Origin: Firmicutes bacterium HGW-Firmicutes-4
Lineage (GTDB): Bacteria > Bacillota > Clostridia > Eubacteriales > Eubacteriaceae
Reading direction: 5' to 3'
Assembly (NCBI GenBank): GCA_002841405.1
Contig: PGZR01000001.1
Location: 18,501 to 82,500, forward strand
DNA: 64,000 nucleotides
A model generated the notes under the pieces. That model did not search any database, was not told where the DNA came from, and was given only the letters and a program-made list of their open reading frames with translations. The translations under genes and the position numbers were made by a program. Below are positions 1 through 8,553 of this stretch, piece after piece. Numbering within the stretch: the stretch's first letter is position 1; every line of letters starts with the position of its first letter.

Positions 1-554
1 CAACCAATGACGCCGCCGCCAATGATACACATGCTAGCTGGAACAGCTTCCAATGACAAGGCCGCGTCGCTGGTGATCACATCCTGATGATCAGACCCTG
101 GGATCGGCGGAATCACCGGTTTTGAACCGCTGGCAATGATGGCAAAATCAAAATCGACAACCATTGTTTGATCTTTATTTTCGGTGATGACCTTAATTTG
201 ATGATCGTTAAGAAAAACACCAGTTCCCATTATTTTAGTAACGCTGTTATTCTTTAATAAGCCATTGACACCGGCAACCAATTTTTTGACAATTTTGGTT
301 TTCCGGGCCTGTAGTTTTGTCCAGTTAGCTTCATAACCTGAAATTGAGATGCCCAGCTCTTTGGCATCATTTTCAAGGGCATCAATCAGTTCGGTGGTAT
401 GTAGCAGCACCTTTGTGGGAATACATCCGACATTGAGACAGGTCCCACCTAAGTATTTGTTTTCAACCAGGGTCACCTCAGCGCCTAACTGAGCCGCCCG
501 GATGGCCGCTACATATCCTCCCGGCCCTCCTCCTAATATTACAATCTTCATCAT
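1..554 (-). CDS. acoL: Dihydrolipoyl dehydrogenase (E3 of acetoin dehydrogenase), 3' part outside window
   Basis: The reverse strand reads MMKIVILGGGPGGYVAAIRA, an N-terminal FAD dinucleotide fold, followed by the redox disulfide motif GGTCLNVGCIPTK that marks dihydrolipoamide dehydrogenases. Further on are an ATG-like segment (ASGSKPVIPPIPG) and the start of the NAD-binding fold (CIIGGGVIG), where the window ends. The enzyme reoxidises dihydrolipoamide on the E2 subunit with NAD+. It is the last readable gene of the aco operon, 10 bp after acoC. Two adjacent ATGs (554 and 551) follow GGAGGC; the second has the better spacing. Only about 184 residues of an expected 450-470 are present. Family assignment is secure; the role in acetoin cleavage follows from the operon. 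Confidence 0.93.
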   Translation of the reverse strand, partial: MMKIVILGGGPGGYVAAIRAAQLGAEVTLVENKYLGGTCLNVGCIPTKVLLHTTELIDALENDAKELGISISGYEANWTKLQARKTKIVKKLVAGVNGLLKNNSVTKIMGTGVFLNDHQIKVITENKDQTMVVDFDFAIIASGSKPVIPPIPGSDHQDVITSDAALSLEAVPASMCIIGGGVIG

Positions 555-564
555 TTTGCCTCCA

Positions 565-1881
565 TTACAATAACAACAATCCGGGTTTTTCAATCAGCTC
601 TTTTAATCTGGCCACAAACTGAGCCGCTACTGAACCGTCCACCACCCGATGATCAGCCGTCAAGCTGAGGTTCATCATTGGTTTAATAACTACCTGTCCA
701 TCAACTACCATGGGGGTGTCCATGATGGAATTAACTCCCAATATGGCAACCTCGGGCTGATTGATGATCGGCGTAAAGGATTCCATCCCAAACATACCGA
801 TATTGGTAATGGTAAAGGTTCCCCCGGTAATTTCATCGGTTCCCAGTTCATTGTTTCTGGCCTTTTCTGCCAAAGCCTTAATTTCAGTCGAAATCGCGCC
901 CAGCTCTTTTTTGTTGGCATATTTCAGTACCGGGACAATCAGTCCATCAGTTAGAGCCACAGCCACCCCAATATTTACATAATTTCGGGTCACAATGTCG
1001 GTGCCCACAATCGAGCTGTTCAGCAAGGGGAATTCCAACAAGGCTTTAGCTAATACCTTCACCAGAATATCGGTATAGGTTATTTTGGCAGTGCTTTTTA
1101 ATTCTTCTCGGAGCTGTTTCATCGCGGTGGTATCAACCCGTTGGTTGTAATTAACCGTGGCGGAGGTTTCCTGACTGGCGGACATCCGACTGGCAATAAT
1201 TTTACGCATCGCTGACATCGGCCTGGTGAAGTCCTGAGGGTCGGCAAATTTCAGGAAGTCGGCGTTTTGTTTAAAGTCCAGTACATCGGCCTTCATAATC
1301 CGCCCGTCCTTGTGAATCTGAGACGGATCAATGCCCAAACCGGCGGCAATAACCCCAGCCGTTGGAGATATTTTCGGCGGGGCAGTTTTTGCTTTTTCGG
1401 CAAATGCGGTAACATCTTGTTCGGTAATGGCGCCCTGAGGACCGGTACCGGGCACCTGAGAAATATCGATGTTTAAATCAGCGGCTATTTTTTTTGTTCG
1501 GGCGGAAGCTTTGACACGGCCGCCGGCTGCCGGTTGGGGCGAAGCCTGCTCGGTCTTTGGCAGTTCGGCAGCTGGCTGTTCCGCAGTGACCACTGGGCTG
1601 GCTGCGGTCTTTTCGGATTCTGCCAGCAGAGCTGAAATATCTTCGTCAGCCTTTCCGATAATAGCAATTGGTTTTAGCACCTCCACGGTGCCCTCTAAAA
1701 CCAATATCTTTCTGATAATTCCTTCTCCCGGTGATTCAAATTCTTTGGTTATTTTATCTGTTTCCACATCAAAAATAATTTCACCCATCTCAACGCCGTC
1801 GCCCTCTGCTTTTCGCCAATTGGCAATGTTCCCTTCGGTCATCGTCAGCCCAAGCTTGGGCATCACTAAAAACTTAGCCAT
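565..1881 (-). CDS. acoC: Acetoin dehydrogenase E2, dihydrolipoamide acetyltransferase
   Basis: This 438-residue E2 subunit passes the acetyl group from lipoamide to CoA. An N-terminal lipoyl domain (about 1-78) carries the lipoylation motif VETDKITKEF with the lysine near 43. A Pro/Ala-rich linker leads to a peripheral-subunit-binding domain (about 123-162). A second, weaker copy of that domain (about 171-205) follows, then the catalytic domain (about 215-438) with the active-site motif DHRVVDGS near 410-417. Two E3/E1-binding domains in tandem is less usual than one. AGGAGGATTGCATT precedes the ATG. It lies between acoX and acoL in the operon. Substrate is inferred from the neighbours acoA, acoB and acoX; the domain calls are direct. 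Confidence 0.95.
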   Translation of the reverse strand: MAKFLVMPKLGLTMTEGNIANWRKAEGDGVEMGEIIFDVETDKITKEFESPGEGIIRKILVLEGTVEVLKPIAIIGKADEDISALLAESEKTAASPVVTAEQPAAELPKTEQASPQPAAGGRVKASARTKKIAADLNIDISQVPGTGPQGAITEQDVTAFAEKAKTAPPKISPTAGVIAAGLGIDPSQIHKDGRIMKADVLDFKQNADFLKFADPQDFTRPMSAMRKIIASRMSASQETSATVNYNQRVDTTAMKQLREELKSTAKITYTDILVKVLAKALLEFPLLNSSIVGTDIVTRNYVNIGVAVALTDGLIVPVLKYANKKELGAISTEIKALAEKARNNELGTDEITGGTFTITNIGMFGMESFTPIINQPEVAILGVNSIMDTPMVVDGQVVIKPMMNLSLTADHRVVDGSVAAQFVARLKELIEKPGLLLL

Positions 1882-1896
1882 AATGCAATCCTCCTT

Positions 1897-2898
1897 TTAT
1901 TCAGAAACCTTGAAAAATCCGTTTTTTTGTCCCACTTCGATGGCTTTTTTAACATCCACATGCCATGGCCCGTTCCGGCTGATTTTAAAGGTAAAGGTCT
2001 GATCCTGATGGAATTCGATTTCCCGTTCACCGTCCAGAGCAATGGTTCCCCGGCAATGGGTGGTCATCTCATATTTTTCATCAAAATTCAAAATCACCGG
2101 CTCACTGGTGCCAATCGGCAGAACGATCCCAGCCGCCATGGGGATCCGAATTTTGGGCGCATTGATATCAATGCTAACATAGGCGCCAAAGTCGTCAGCC
2201 TCGGTGATGATTGTTTTTCCCCCTACTACAGACGAAAAACCAATCGAAGCCGGATGACTGCGGGCCACAAATATTTTCTCGATATCCTCAACTTTCCAGA
2301 TGGCTCGGGATCCCACAAAGACATCCCGGGAAATCACCGCATCGATGAGGGCAATGTCCTTAAGCTGCCCCTCTGAGTATATCTCTATAATCTTATCTCT
2401 ATTTGAATAGACTTCTTTGTCAAATTTATGGGAAGCCACCACTGACGCGGCAATGCCGGCAATAGTCCCTTCGATCATGTCCGGATAGACATTGTTGGTA
2501 CCAGTGGAGATGGAAATCATTGGAATCTCTTTAATGTCTTTAGCCACCGCCCGATTGGTGCCATCTCCACCCAGGGTAACAATGCAACCTGCCTTTTTTT
2601 CATTCATCAATTGCACCGCCTTATAGGTATCTTCAACGGTGTCTTCCTTGTAAAAATCAAACACTTCAATCTCACATCTCAGCTCGCCGGAGGTTTTAAG
2701 CTTATCCTCCACCCGATATCCCATATTGTAGGGATCTGGCATCATATATATTTTTTTTACCCCATTCTGCTGGGCGCCCAAAATGATTCGCTCTACAATA
2801 TTAATCTTCTCGTTATTATCAATAACCGTTGCGTGAGAAACCAGTCGTCTGATGTCCTTTCCTGAAGCAGGATTGGCAATTATACCGATTGAATTCAT
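1897..2898 (-). CDS. acoX: AcoX, NAD kinase-like protein of acetoin catabolism
   Basis: The 333-residue protein has an N-terminal ANPASGKDIRRL nucleotide-binding loop and the NAD/diacylglycerol kinase signature GGDGT (about 110-114), followed by a beta-rich C-terminal half. That architecture matches the ATP-NAD kinase/AcoX family. AcoX genes are a known constituent of aco operons in several bacteria, but the biochemical role is not established. It sits between acoB and acoC. The start is supported by AAAGGTGGTGGACTT before ATG. A strong hairpin plus T-run lies just upstream (2929-2981), so acoX-acoC-acoL may be transcribed at a lower level than acoA-acoB. Confidence 0.88.
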   Translation of the reverse strand: MNSIGIIANPASGKDIRRLVSHATVIDNNEKINIVERIILGAQQNGVKKIYMMPDPYNMGYRVEDKLKTSGELRCEIEVFDFYKEDTVEDTYKAVQLMNEKKAGCIVTLGGDGTNRAVAKDIKEIPMISISTGTNNVYPDMIEGTIAGIAASVVASHKFDKEVYSNRDKIIEIYSEGQLKDIALIDAVISRDVFVGSRAIWKVEDIEKIFVARSHPASIGFSSVVGGKTIITEADDFGAYVSIDINAPKIRIPMAAGIVLPIGTSEPVILNFDEKYEMTTHCRGTIALDGEREIEFHQDQTFTFKISRNGPWHVDVKKAIEVGQKNGFFKVSE

Positions 2899-2928
2899 AA
2901 GTCCACCACCTTTTTCTGTCTTTAGTAT

Positions 2929-2981
2929 AAAAAGGTTCTGGAAATAATATCATCGCTTGTCACTCCATTATTTCCAAAACC
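2929..2981 (-). terminator. Terminator-like hairpin inside the aco operon, between acoB and acoX
   Basis: On the minus strand GGTTTTGGAAATAAT can pair with ATTATTTCCAGAACC (15 bp, one mismatch, 18-nt loop) and is followed directly by TTTTTAT. It looks like an intrinsic terminator within the operon, only about 31 nt before the acoX start. It could act as an attenuator or a processing/stability element. Confidence 0.6.
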
Positions 2982-3013
2982 ATGGCACTTTCGGCCGGGT
3001 CAATTAATTTAGG

Positions 3014-3985
3014 TTAAAATAAAGATTTTATCGCCTGAACCACATCGTCGGCATTTGGCAACACGTATGCTTCCAGATTACCGGAAAATGGAATTGGGGT
3101 ATTGAGGGCGCAAACCCGTTTGATCGGGGCGTCACACTCGTAGAAACATTCATCAGCAATGATGGCGGCCAGTTCTCCGGCATAGCTGCCCCGTTTTGCT
3201 TCTTCAGAGACAATCACAACCTTATGGGTTTTCTTAACCGATTCAAAGATGGCTTCCGTATCCAGTGGATAGAGCGATCGCAAATCGATAACTTCCACAT
3301 CAATCCCATCTTTTTCCAGTATTTCAGCTGCTTTGAGGGAATCATAAACCTGTTTACCGTAGGTGATAATGGTGACATCACTGCCTTCCCGTTTGATATT
3401 GGCTTTTCCTAAAGGAATCGGTTTGACCTCATCTTCAACCTGACCGGCAACCGCATACAGGGTTTTATTTTCAAGATAGATAACCGGATTATCATCATCG
3501 ATGGCCGTCAGCATTAAACCAATCGCATCCTGCGCGTTTGATGGATACACAACCTTAAGACCAGGAACATGTGTAAACCATGCTTCCAGTGATTGGGAAT
3601 GCTGGGCTGCGGCAGCTACGCCGCCGCCTGAAGGCAAACGCACCACCATCGGTAGTTTTAGTTTCCCACCGAACATGTAGCGCATTTTAGCAGCCTGATT
3701 GACCAACTGATCCATCCCAACTGTCGCAAAGTCTACAAACATCAACTCTGGAATCGGCCGTAAACCAACGGCTGCAGCACCGACAGCGGCACCGATGATG
3801 GCCCCTTCTGAGATCGGCGTATCACGGACTCTTTTTTCTCCGAATTCTTCAAATAATCCAGCTGTTACTCCAAAGCATCCACCAAAGAGACCAACATCTT
3901 CTCCGAAAATGAATACGTCGGGGTTTTCCAACATTTTTATCCGCATACCTTCTTTGATTCCTTGACCATAAGTGAGCTCTCTCAT
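3014..3985 (-). CDS. acoB: TPP-dependent acetoin dehydrogenase E1 beta subunit
   Basis: The 323-residue protein has the transketolase-like pyrimidine-binding half of an alpha2beta2 E1. N-terminal FIFGEDVGLFGG and RDTPISEGAIIGAAVGAA are typical of the family, as is the C-terminal transketolase domain (about 195-315). With AcoA it forms the thiamine-diphosphate E1 that cleaves acetoin into acetaldehyde and an acetyl group transferred to lipoamide. The start overlaps the acoA stop by 4 bp, which indicates translational coupling. Length is normal. Sequence alone does not separate acetoin from pyruvate E1 beta; acoX and the acetoin-type neighbourhood make the acetoin assignment. Confidence 0.93.
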   Translation of the reverse strand: MRELTYGQGIKEGMRIKMLENPDVFIFGEDVGLFGGCFGVTAGLFEEFGEKRVRDTPISEGAIIGAAVGAAAVGLRPIPELMFVDFATVGMDQLVNQAAKMRYMFGGKLKLPMVVRLPSGGGVAAAAQHSQSLEAWFTHVPGLKVVYPSNAQDAIGLMLTAIDDDNPVIYLENKTLYAVAGQVEDEVKPIPLGKANIKREGSDVTIITYGKQVYDSLKAAEILEKDGIDVEVIDLRSLYPLDTEAIFESVKKTHKVVIVSEEAKRGSYAGELAAIIADECFYECDAPIKRVCALNTPIPFSGNLEAYVLPNADDVVQAIKSLF

Positions 3986-4968
3986 CTTGATCGTCCCTCC
4001 TCTACTATATCGGTGTAAACATCTTCAACAGCGGATGATACATCTGGGAATTTACTGGCCTGCGCAAAATCAACGGCTTCTTCAACGAGAGCATCAATTT
4101 TCGCATTGAGTTTGTCTATTTCGTCCTGTGTCATGACCTGATTTTCGAGCATATATTTTTCTAATCTGGGAATTGGATCTTTTTTCTTCCATTGTTCCAA
4201 TTCACCTTCTGGCCGATAGACGGTTGGATCGCCTTCGAAATGCCCACGCCAGCGATAGGTTTTGCATTCAATTAAGGTTGGTCCCTGACCTTTCCGGGCT
4301 CTGGCAACCGCTTCTGAAACGGCTTCATAAACGGCAAAGACATCATTTCCATCGACGGTAATACCGGGAATATTGTAAGACACTGCCCGCTGGGAGATGT
4401 CGGTGATGTTCTGATGCCGGGCCTGGCTCACGGAGATTCCGTAACCATTATTTTCGCAAACAAAGACCACCGGCAATTTCCAGGTACTGGCCAGATTCAA
4501 CCCTTCATGGAAGGTACTCTGGTTGGTGGAGGCATCACCAAAGAAACAGGCACACACCTGATCGGTACCCTTGTATTGAATTCCCAGTGCGGCACCGGTA
4601 GCAATATTATGGCCGGCCCCGACTATCCCATTAGCACCGAGGATACCCTTGGTTGCATCAGCAATATGCATCGATCCGCCCTTGCCTTTGCAATATCCGG
4701 TATCTTTTCCATAGAGTTCGGCCATCATGTATTTTAAATCGCCGCCCTTAGCAATAATATGTCCATGACCACGATGGGTACTGGTGATGAAGTCATCTTC
4801 CCGTAAACCTTCACAGACGCCAGTTGCAACTGCCTCTTCACCAATATAAAGATGAACGAATCCGCCAAACTGACCTTCAGCAAAAAGATTCAGGGCCCTA
4901 TTTTCGAACTTCCTGATTTTCACCATTTTTTCATACATTTCAATGATCGTTTCGTTTGAAATTTTCAA
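3982..4968 (-). CDS. acoA: TPP-dependent acetoin dehydrogenase E1 alpha subunit
   Basis: The 328-residue E1 alpha chain has the TPP-binding motif starting FFGDASTNQSTFHEG and running to CENNGYGIS (about 165-200). It also has the HRGHGH loop typical of acetoin/pyruvate E1 alpha. It binds thiamine diphosphate and performs the first C-C cleavage of acetoin. The start is a TTG, supported by AAGGAGGAAATATT immediately upstream; no in-frame ATG fits that ribosome binding site. It is followed by acoB with a 4-bp overlap. Dependence on TPP is relevant because a thiamine-precursor transporter operon lies next upstream and appears to share operators. Confidence 0.94.
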   Translation of the reverse strand: MKISNETIIEMYEKMVKIRKFENRALNLFAEGQFGGFVHLYIGEEAVATGVCEGLREDDFITSTHRGHGHIIAKGGDLKYMMAELYGKDTGYCKGKGGSMHIADATKGILGANGIVGAGHNIATGAALGIQYKGTDQVCACFFGDASTNQSTFHEGLNLASTWKLPVVFVCENNGYGISVSQARHQNITDISQRAVSYNIPGITVDGNDVFAVYEAVSEAVARARKGQGPTLIECKTYRWRGHFEGDPTVYRPEGELEQWKKKDPIPRLEKYMLENQVMTQDEIDKLNAKIDALVEEAVDFAQASKFPDVSSAVEDVYTDIVEEGRSR

Positions 4969-5026
4969 AATATTTCCTCCTTCGTATCTGCTTTATTTGC
5001 ATGGAATTCTCCACGCATAGCGTGAT

Positions 5027-5386
5027 TTATACACTAACGGTTACGCATACAATGGCTGCTTCAATGGTATTATCGGTATCGCCAAAACCGGGAAAGAAAA
5101 GACCGGCGGTTGTTAATCCTCCTTTCTCTGCTTTAATACTTACCTTGCCCACCGGGAACAGTTTTTTCAGCTCCTCTGTGTCTAAATCCTCCGGCCTGGA
5201 CACGCCGATAATTGCCTCAATCATCATTTTTTCTTCGAGATTTTCTTCTGTTAACCCATGGATCTCATTCAGGCCAATCAAACAGCTTCTAGAAATGGCA
5301 TCTTTGATCGCTTTTCCAGCCGCTTTATTAACGTCCTGCCCATGAAAATCCATCCCCATTCCAAATTCAATGATAAACTTTTTGAT
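5027..5386 (-). CDS. Lin0512 family conserved protein, apparent AUC start codon
   Basis: A protein of about 119 residues with the Lin0512-family N-terminus KKFIIEFGMGMDFHGQDV and the later segment IIGVSRPEDLDTEEL. Function is unknown. The longest frame would begin with GTG at 5395, but that GTG is itself part of a perfect Shine-Dalgarno (AGGAGGTGA). The in-frame codon at the proper spacing (8 nt after GGAGG) is ATC at 5386-5384, giving (M)KKFIIEFG. No ATG, GTG or TTG is suitably placed; the next ATG would remove the conserved start of the family. It lies in the aco operon between the DUF6506-like gene and acoA. Family call is from memory of the conserved motif. Confidence 0.75.
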   Translation of the reverse strand: MKKFIIEFGMGMDFHGQDVNKAAGKAIKDAISRSCLIGLNEIHGLTEENLEEKMMIEAIIGVSRPEDLDTEELKKLFPVGKVSIKAEKGGLTTAGLFFPGFGDTDNTIEAAIVCVTVSV

Positions 5387-5443
5387 AAGGCTCACCTCCT
5401 GACCTTTTCCACCTGTTAGTAATAACCAGTACTTACTGTTTTT

Positions 5444-5746
5444 CTAAAAAATTTCGTCTCCGCTTTTATTCTCCAGACCGGGGTGAATATCGAATCGAAC
5501 CACGCCGACCGCTGCTTTTCCTTTAACGGCTTCACTGATCATTGCCGTCCCCCGGTTTCCAAACCCACCACAGAGCTCGAAGGCGACCACCCCTTCGTCC
5601 ACTAGCTTCAGGGCTGTTTCAACCGCGGTTTCGTAGGACGAAACGCCTACTGAGATGAGGGTAACTTGTTCGGTTTCAACCACAGACCGGTGAATGGCCG
5701 GATCTGCATTGGGGGCAATAAAAATAAATGCTGCCTTTAATGCCAT
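5444..5746 (-). CDS. Small conserved protein, DUF6506-like, first gene of aco operon
   Basis: A 100-residue protein starting MALKAAFIFIAPNADP and containing ELCGGFGNRGTAMISEAV, which resembles the DUF6506 family as I remember it. No catalytic function is known. It has no signal peptide or membrane segment. AAGGAGGTTTGCT before the ATG is a strong ribosome binding site. It is the first gene after the sigma-54 promoter at 5793-5808, so it is probably co-induced with acoAB. Its position together with the Lin0512 gene suggests an accessory role in acetoin oxidation, but this is inference. Confidence 0.7.
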   Translation of the reverse strand: MALKAAFIFIAPNADPAIHRSVVETEQVTLISVGVSSYETAVETALKLVDEGVVAFELCGGFGNRGTAMISEAVKGKAAVGVVRFDIHPGLENKSGDEIF

Positions 5747-5792
5747 AGCAAACCTCCTTGTTTTCGTTTATTGATGTGTATTGTATATTAGT

Positions 5793-5808
5793 AGCAATAT
5801 TCATGCCA
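5793..5808 (-). promoter_or_regulatory. Sigma-54 (-24/-12) promoter of the aco operon
   Basis: The minus strand reads TGGCATGAATATTGCT: GG and GC dinucleotides in the exact -24/-12 register of the sigma-54 consensus TGGCAC-N5-TTGCW. Predicted transcription start is about 5782, some 36 nt before the first ATG. Activator-like palindromes lie 106-164 bp upstream, the usual distance for enhancer sites. Confidence 0.88.
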
Positions 5809-5910
5809 GAATCTATGAAACTGCCATAAATTTAAACGTTTACTTAAACGGTGTTAATGTCCAATTTTGAACAGCTGCCAGGGCCGTTCTCAACAAATAG
5901 TTCTGTGATT

Positions 5911-5972
5911 AATTCTCATTATGAGAATTAGAGTCTCAATATGAGAAAAGCAGTCTCAAAAATGAGACTGCT
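5911..5972. promoter_or_regulatory. Three tandem palindromic enhancer-type sites (UAS) for the aco sigma-54 promoter
   Basis: Three copies of TCTCA-N3/4-TGAGA occur at 5914-5926 (within a perfect 19-bp palindrome, 5911-5929), 5934-5946 and 5954-5967 (within a longer palindrome, 5949-5972). Centres are 20 bp apart, placing them on one helix face. The same motif recurs upstream of the thiamine-precursor transporter. The third palindrome, read on the minus strand, is also a hairpin followed by TTTT and could double as a terminator for the upstream operon. The rest of the 5809-6075 gap holds a small GGCGGT/ACCGCC hairpin and nothing else recognisable. Confidence 0.75.
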
Positions 5973-6075
5973 GTGGGTAGGCGGTTGATTACCGCCGCGA
6001 CAAGATTCTATTCTACTTGTGTTATTCAATCAGACTGATTCGGGTTGTCGGGGCGAACATTACTCGCCGCCGGAT

Positions 6076-6828
6076 TCACAAGCGCTTTAAAATATCGCTG
6101 CGCAGCTGCCGCAATGCCTCGGAGGTCATCATTTCCTGGGGACTGGCATGTTTAACCGGTACGATCATTTCTTCGACAATATGGGCCGGCGATCCGTTAA
6201 TGATATAAATCCGGTCAGATAAGAAAATGGCCTCGTCGATATCATGGGTAATAAATAACACTGAACCCTTTATTTTTTTTAATATCTCCAGCAGATACTC
6301 CTGCATCTTCAGCCGGGTAATGGCATCCAATCCGCCGAATGGTTCGTCAAGCAGCATGATTTCTTTTGAAAACATGGTCGTTCGCAACAGCGAAACCCGC
6401 TGTTTCATCCCACCGGACAATTGGACGGGATACTTTTCACCATCGTCTTCCAGCTGAAAAACTGGTAGCATCGCTTTGACCTTTTCGCGGGCTTCTTTTT
6501 TAGGAATTCCCCGGATTTCCAGGGGTAAGATACCATTATCAATGACGTTGCGCCAGGGTAGCAGCAGATCCTTCTGATACATATAACTGACCACCCCTGT
6601 TTTCCCGGTGACGTCTTTATCATTGACAACGACCTTGCCTGCTTCTGGGGTCAGCAGTCCGGCAATGACATTGAAAAGGGTGCTTTTCCCACAGCCACTG
6701 GGGCCAAGAATGGAAACAAACTCGCCCTGATTCAAATGAATATGAATGTCTTCAATAATGTTCTTATGGTTATATTCCTGGGTTACCCCGGCAACCTGGA
6801 GCACGCATTTACTGTGGCAGGTATTCAT
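6076..6828 (-). CDS. ABC transporter ATPase, thiamine-pyrimidine precursor type (ThiZ-like)
   Basis: The nitrate/taurine/ThiZ-class ATPase has Walker A GPSGCGKST, signature LSGGMKQRVSLLR, Walker B IMLLDEPFGGLD and the switch histidine in FITHDIDEA. Residues upstream of MNTCHSKCVLQV do not look like protein-family sequence, so I place the start at 6828, overlapping the end of the substrate-binding protein by 20 bp. The overlap implies translational coupling. It energises uptake through the adjacent permease and lipoprotein. Substrate follows from the ThiY-like binding protein and thiamine-binding neighbour, not from this gene. Confidence 0.85.
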   Translation of the reverse strand: MNTCHSKCVLQVAGVTQEYNHKNIIEDIHIHLNQGEFVSILGPSGCGKSTLFNVIAGLLTPEAGKVVVNDKDVTGKTGVVSYMYQKDLLLPWRNVIDNGILPLEIRGIPKKEAREKVKAMLPVFQLEDDGEKYPVQLSGGMKQRVSLLRTTMFSKEIMLLDEPFGGLDAITRLKMQEYLLEILKKIKGSVLFITHDIDEAIFLSDRIYIINGSPAHIVEEMIVPVKHASPQEMMTSEALRQLRSDILKRL

Positions 6829-7783
6829 TGGTAAAGGCCTCATCGGCATTAAGCTGGTTCTCCAGCAAGCCCTGGTCATACATCCATTTCCCATAGTTTT
6901 CCCAGATATCCAGACTCATGATGCCCCATTTTTCGGCATCACTCTGATATTCTCCCGCCAGATATTTTTGTGAAGCCACCGCCAGCTCGCGGTCAATTTC
7001 GGGGTTGTCGACCAATATTAGATCGGCGGCCGCTTCGGGATTTTCGATCGCATATTGATAGCCTTTGGTAACGGCTCGCAAGAATTTTTCAGCCGTTTCC
7101 GGATTCTTGGCCAGATAGTCTTCATTGGCAATAATCACCGGGGTATAGTAATCCAGGTTCTTATCGACATCCTGAAGTTTTATAAAATTTATCGGCTCAT
7201 TTTTAAGTTCGGCCGAGACGCCATCCCAACCGTAAAAGATCCAGGTGAAATCGACATGGTCTTTAACTGCGGTAAAATAGTCCATGGCTCCGACGTCGAC
7301 GATTTCCAACTTGCTAAAATCAGCTTTGGCACCTTCCATCAGTCCCTTAAGGGTTGCTACCTCCATAGGTGAACCCCAACCGCCGTATTTTTTTCCTTCA
7401 AAATCTTTAGGGCTGACAATATTACGGTCCGCCGGTGAGGCAAATCCAGAGGTGTTATGCTGGATAATAGCGGCAATGGCTTTGATTGGTAAGGGATTAG
7501 CCGCGGTTCTAGCATAGGTAACCTGTTCCTGGTAGCTGACGCCAAATTCCCCCTGTCCAGCAGCAATCAGATCGGCAGAGCCGCCTTCGCTTGGTTGAAT
7601 AATCTCTACGTCCAGTCCTTCTTCTTCAAAATAGCCCAGTTCCTGGGCCGCATATAAACCGGTATGATTGGTATTTGGAACCCAATCGAGAACGACCGTT
7701 ATTTTTTCATTTTGTTTTGTAGTACACCCGGTTAATCCGATCATCAATAAACCGACTAAAATAATTACAGCTTTCTTTTTCAT
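6809..7783 (-). CDS. ABC transporter substrate-binding lipoprotein, NMT1/THI5 (ThiY-like)
   Basis: The frame is open further upstream, but the real start is the ATG at 7783, preceded by AAAGGAGGAATTGGA. It begins MKKKAVIILVGLLMIGLTGC, a lipoprotein signal with lipobox LTGC. The mature protein (about 300 residues) has VVLDWVPNTNHTGLYAAQELGYF and GEFGVSYQEQ. These are typical of NMT1/THI5-type binding proteins such as ThiY, which bind formylaminopyrimidine or HMP precursors of thiamine. ATG and the permease stop overlap as ATGA. No TPP riboswitch is present upstream of the operon. Ligand is inferred from family and operon; a related ligand is possible. Confidence 0.85.
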   Translation of the reverse strand: MKKKAVIILVGLLMIGLTGCTTKQNEKITVVLDWVPNTNHTGLYAAQELGYFEEEGLDVEIIQPSEGGSADLIAAGQGEFGVSYQEQVTYARTAANPLPIKAIAAIIQHNTSGFASPADRNIVSPKDFEGKKYGGWGSPMEVATLKGLMEGAKADFSKLEIVDVGAMDYFTAVKDHVDFTWIFYGWDGVSAELKNEPINFIKLQDVDKNLDYYTPVIIANEDYLAKNPETAEKFLRAVTKGYQYAIENPEAAADLILVDNPEIDRELAVASQKYLAGEYQSDAEKWGIMSLDIWENYGKWMYDQGLLENQLNADEAFTNEYLPQ

Positions 7784-8553
7784 TCCAATTCCTCCTTTAA
7801 TTTCTCCCAGGGCATCAGGGCCCTTTGGATGCCGGCAATGCCGTAAAACAAGATGATCGATAAGATTACAATCACCAATATCGATGCAAAAACCAAATCC
7901 AGAGCAAAAGCATGCCTGGCTCTTAACATATAAACCCCAAGCCCGGCTTTCCCACCCAGCCATTCTCCGATTACTGCCCCCATAATGCTATAGGTGGCGG
8001 CAATTTTCAGGCCCGAAAAAAAATAAGGGAGGGCACTGGGAAACTTGATTTTAGCAAAAATCTGACTTTTTGTCGCGCCCATTGACCGAACCAGATTAAT
8101 TAGTTCTCCATCTACACTTTGGAGTCCTTCGATCAGGTTTACGGTAATCGGGAAAAAACAGACTAGCACCACTACAAATATTTTGGGGGCGATTCCAAAA
8201 CCAAACCACATCGCCAGTAGCGGGGCAATAACGATAATTGGCACTGTTTGGGAGATTACCAACACTGGATAAATGGCTTTTTTAACCACCGGAAACTGAT
8301 CCATCACAACCGCCATAATCAGCGATAAAAAAACGGCCACCAACAGACCTGTCATCCCTTCAAAAAAGGTTACCCAGGTGTGCATCATGATATCCGCCCA
8401 GTTCACTATCAGGGCATTGACGATATCCGTGGGTGATGGCAAAATGTACCGTTCCACCACCCCCAGGTTAACCACCAGTTCCCATAGGACGAGAATGGCT
8501 AGGATAAAGATAATCGGGATAAGCTTGTCACCGATATTTTGATACTTTCTCAT
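7780..8553 (-). CDS. ABC transporter permease (ThiX-like)
   Basis: About 257 residues with five or six hydrophobic segments (LIPIIFILAILVLWELVVNL near the N-terminus) and the BPD_transp_1 EAA-type loop near SMGATKSQIFAKIKFPSALP, which contacts the ATPase. I take MRKYQNIG (8553) as the start because residues upstream are not membrane-protein-like. It overlaps the end of the thiamine-binding gene by 26 bp and the lipoprotein start by 4 bp. It forms one transporter with the neighbouring ATPase and ThiY-like lipoprotein. Confidence 0.86.
   Translation of the reverse strand: MRKYQNIGDKLIPIIFILAILVLWELVVNLGVVERYILPSPTDIVNALIVNWADIMMHTWVTFFEGMTGLLVAVFLSLIMAVVMDQFPVVKKAIYPVLVISQTVPIIVIAPLLAMWFGFGIAPKIFVVVLVCFFPITVNLIEGLQSVDGELINLVRSMGATKSQIFAKIKFPSALPYFFSGLKIAATYSIMGAVIGEWLGGKAGLGVYMLRARHAFALDLVFASILVIVILSIILFYGIAGIQRALMPWEKLKEELE

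Noticed and set aside
5949..5972. Third aco palindrome as only a terminator for the ThiZ-like gene
   Set aside because: It does form a hairpin with TTTT on the minus strand, but its 20-bp phasing with two other sites of the same motif favours an enhancer role; a dual role is not excluded.
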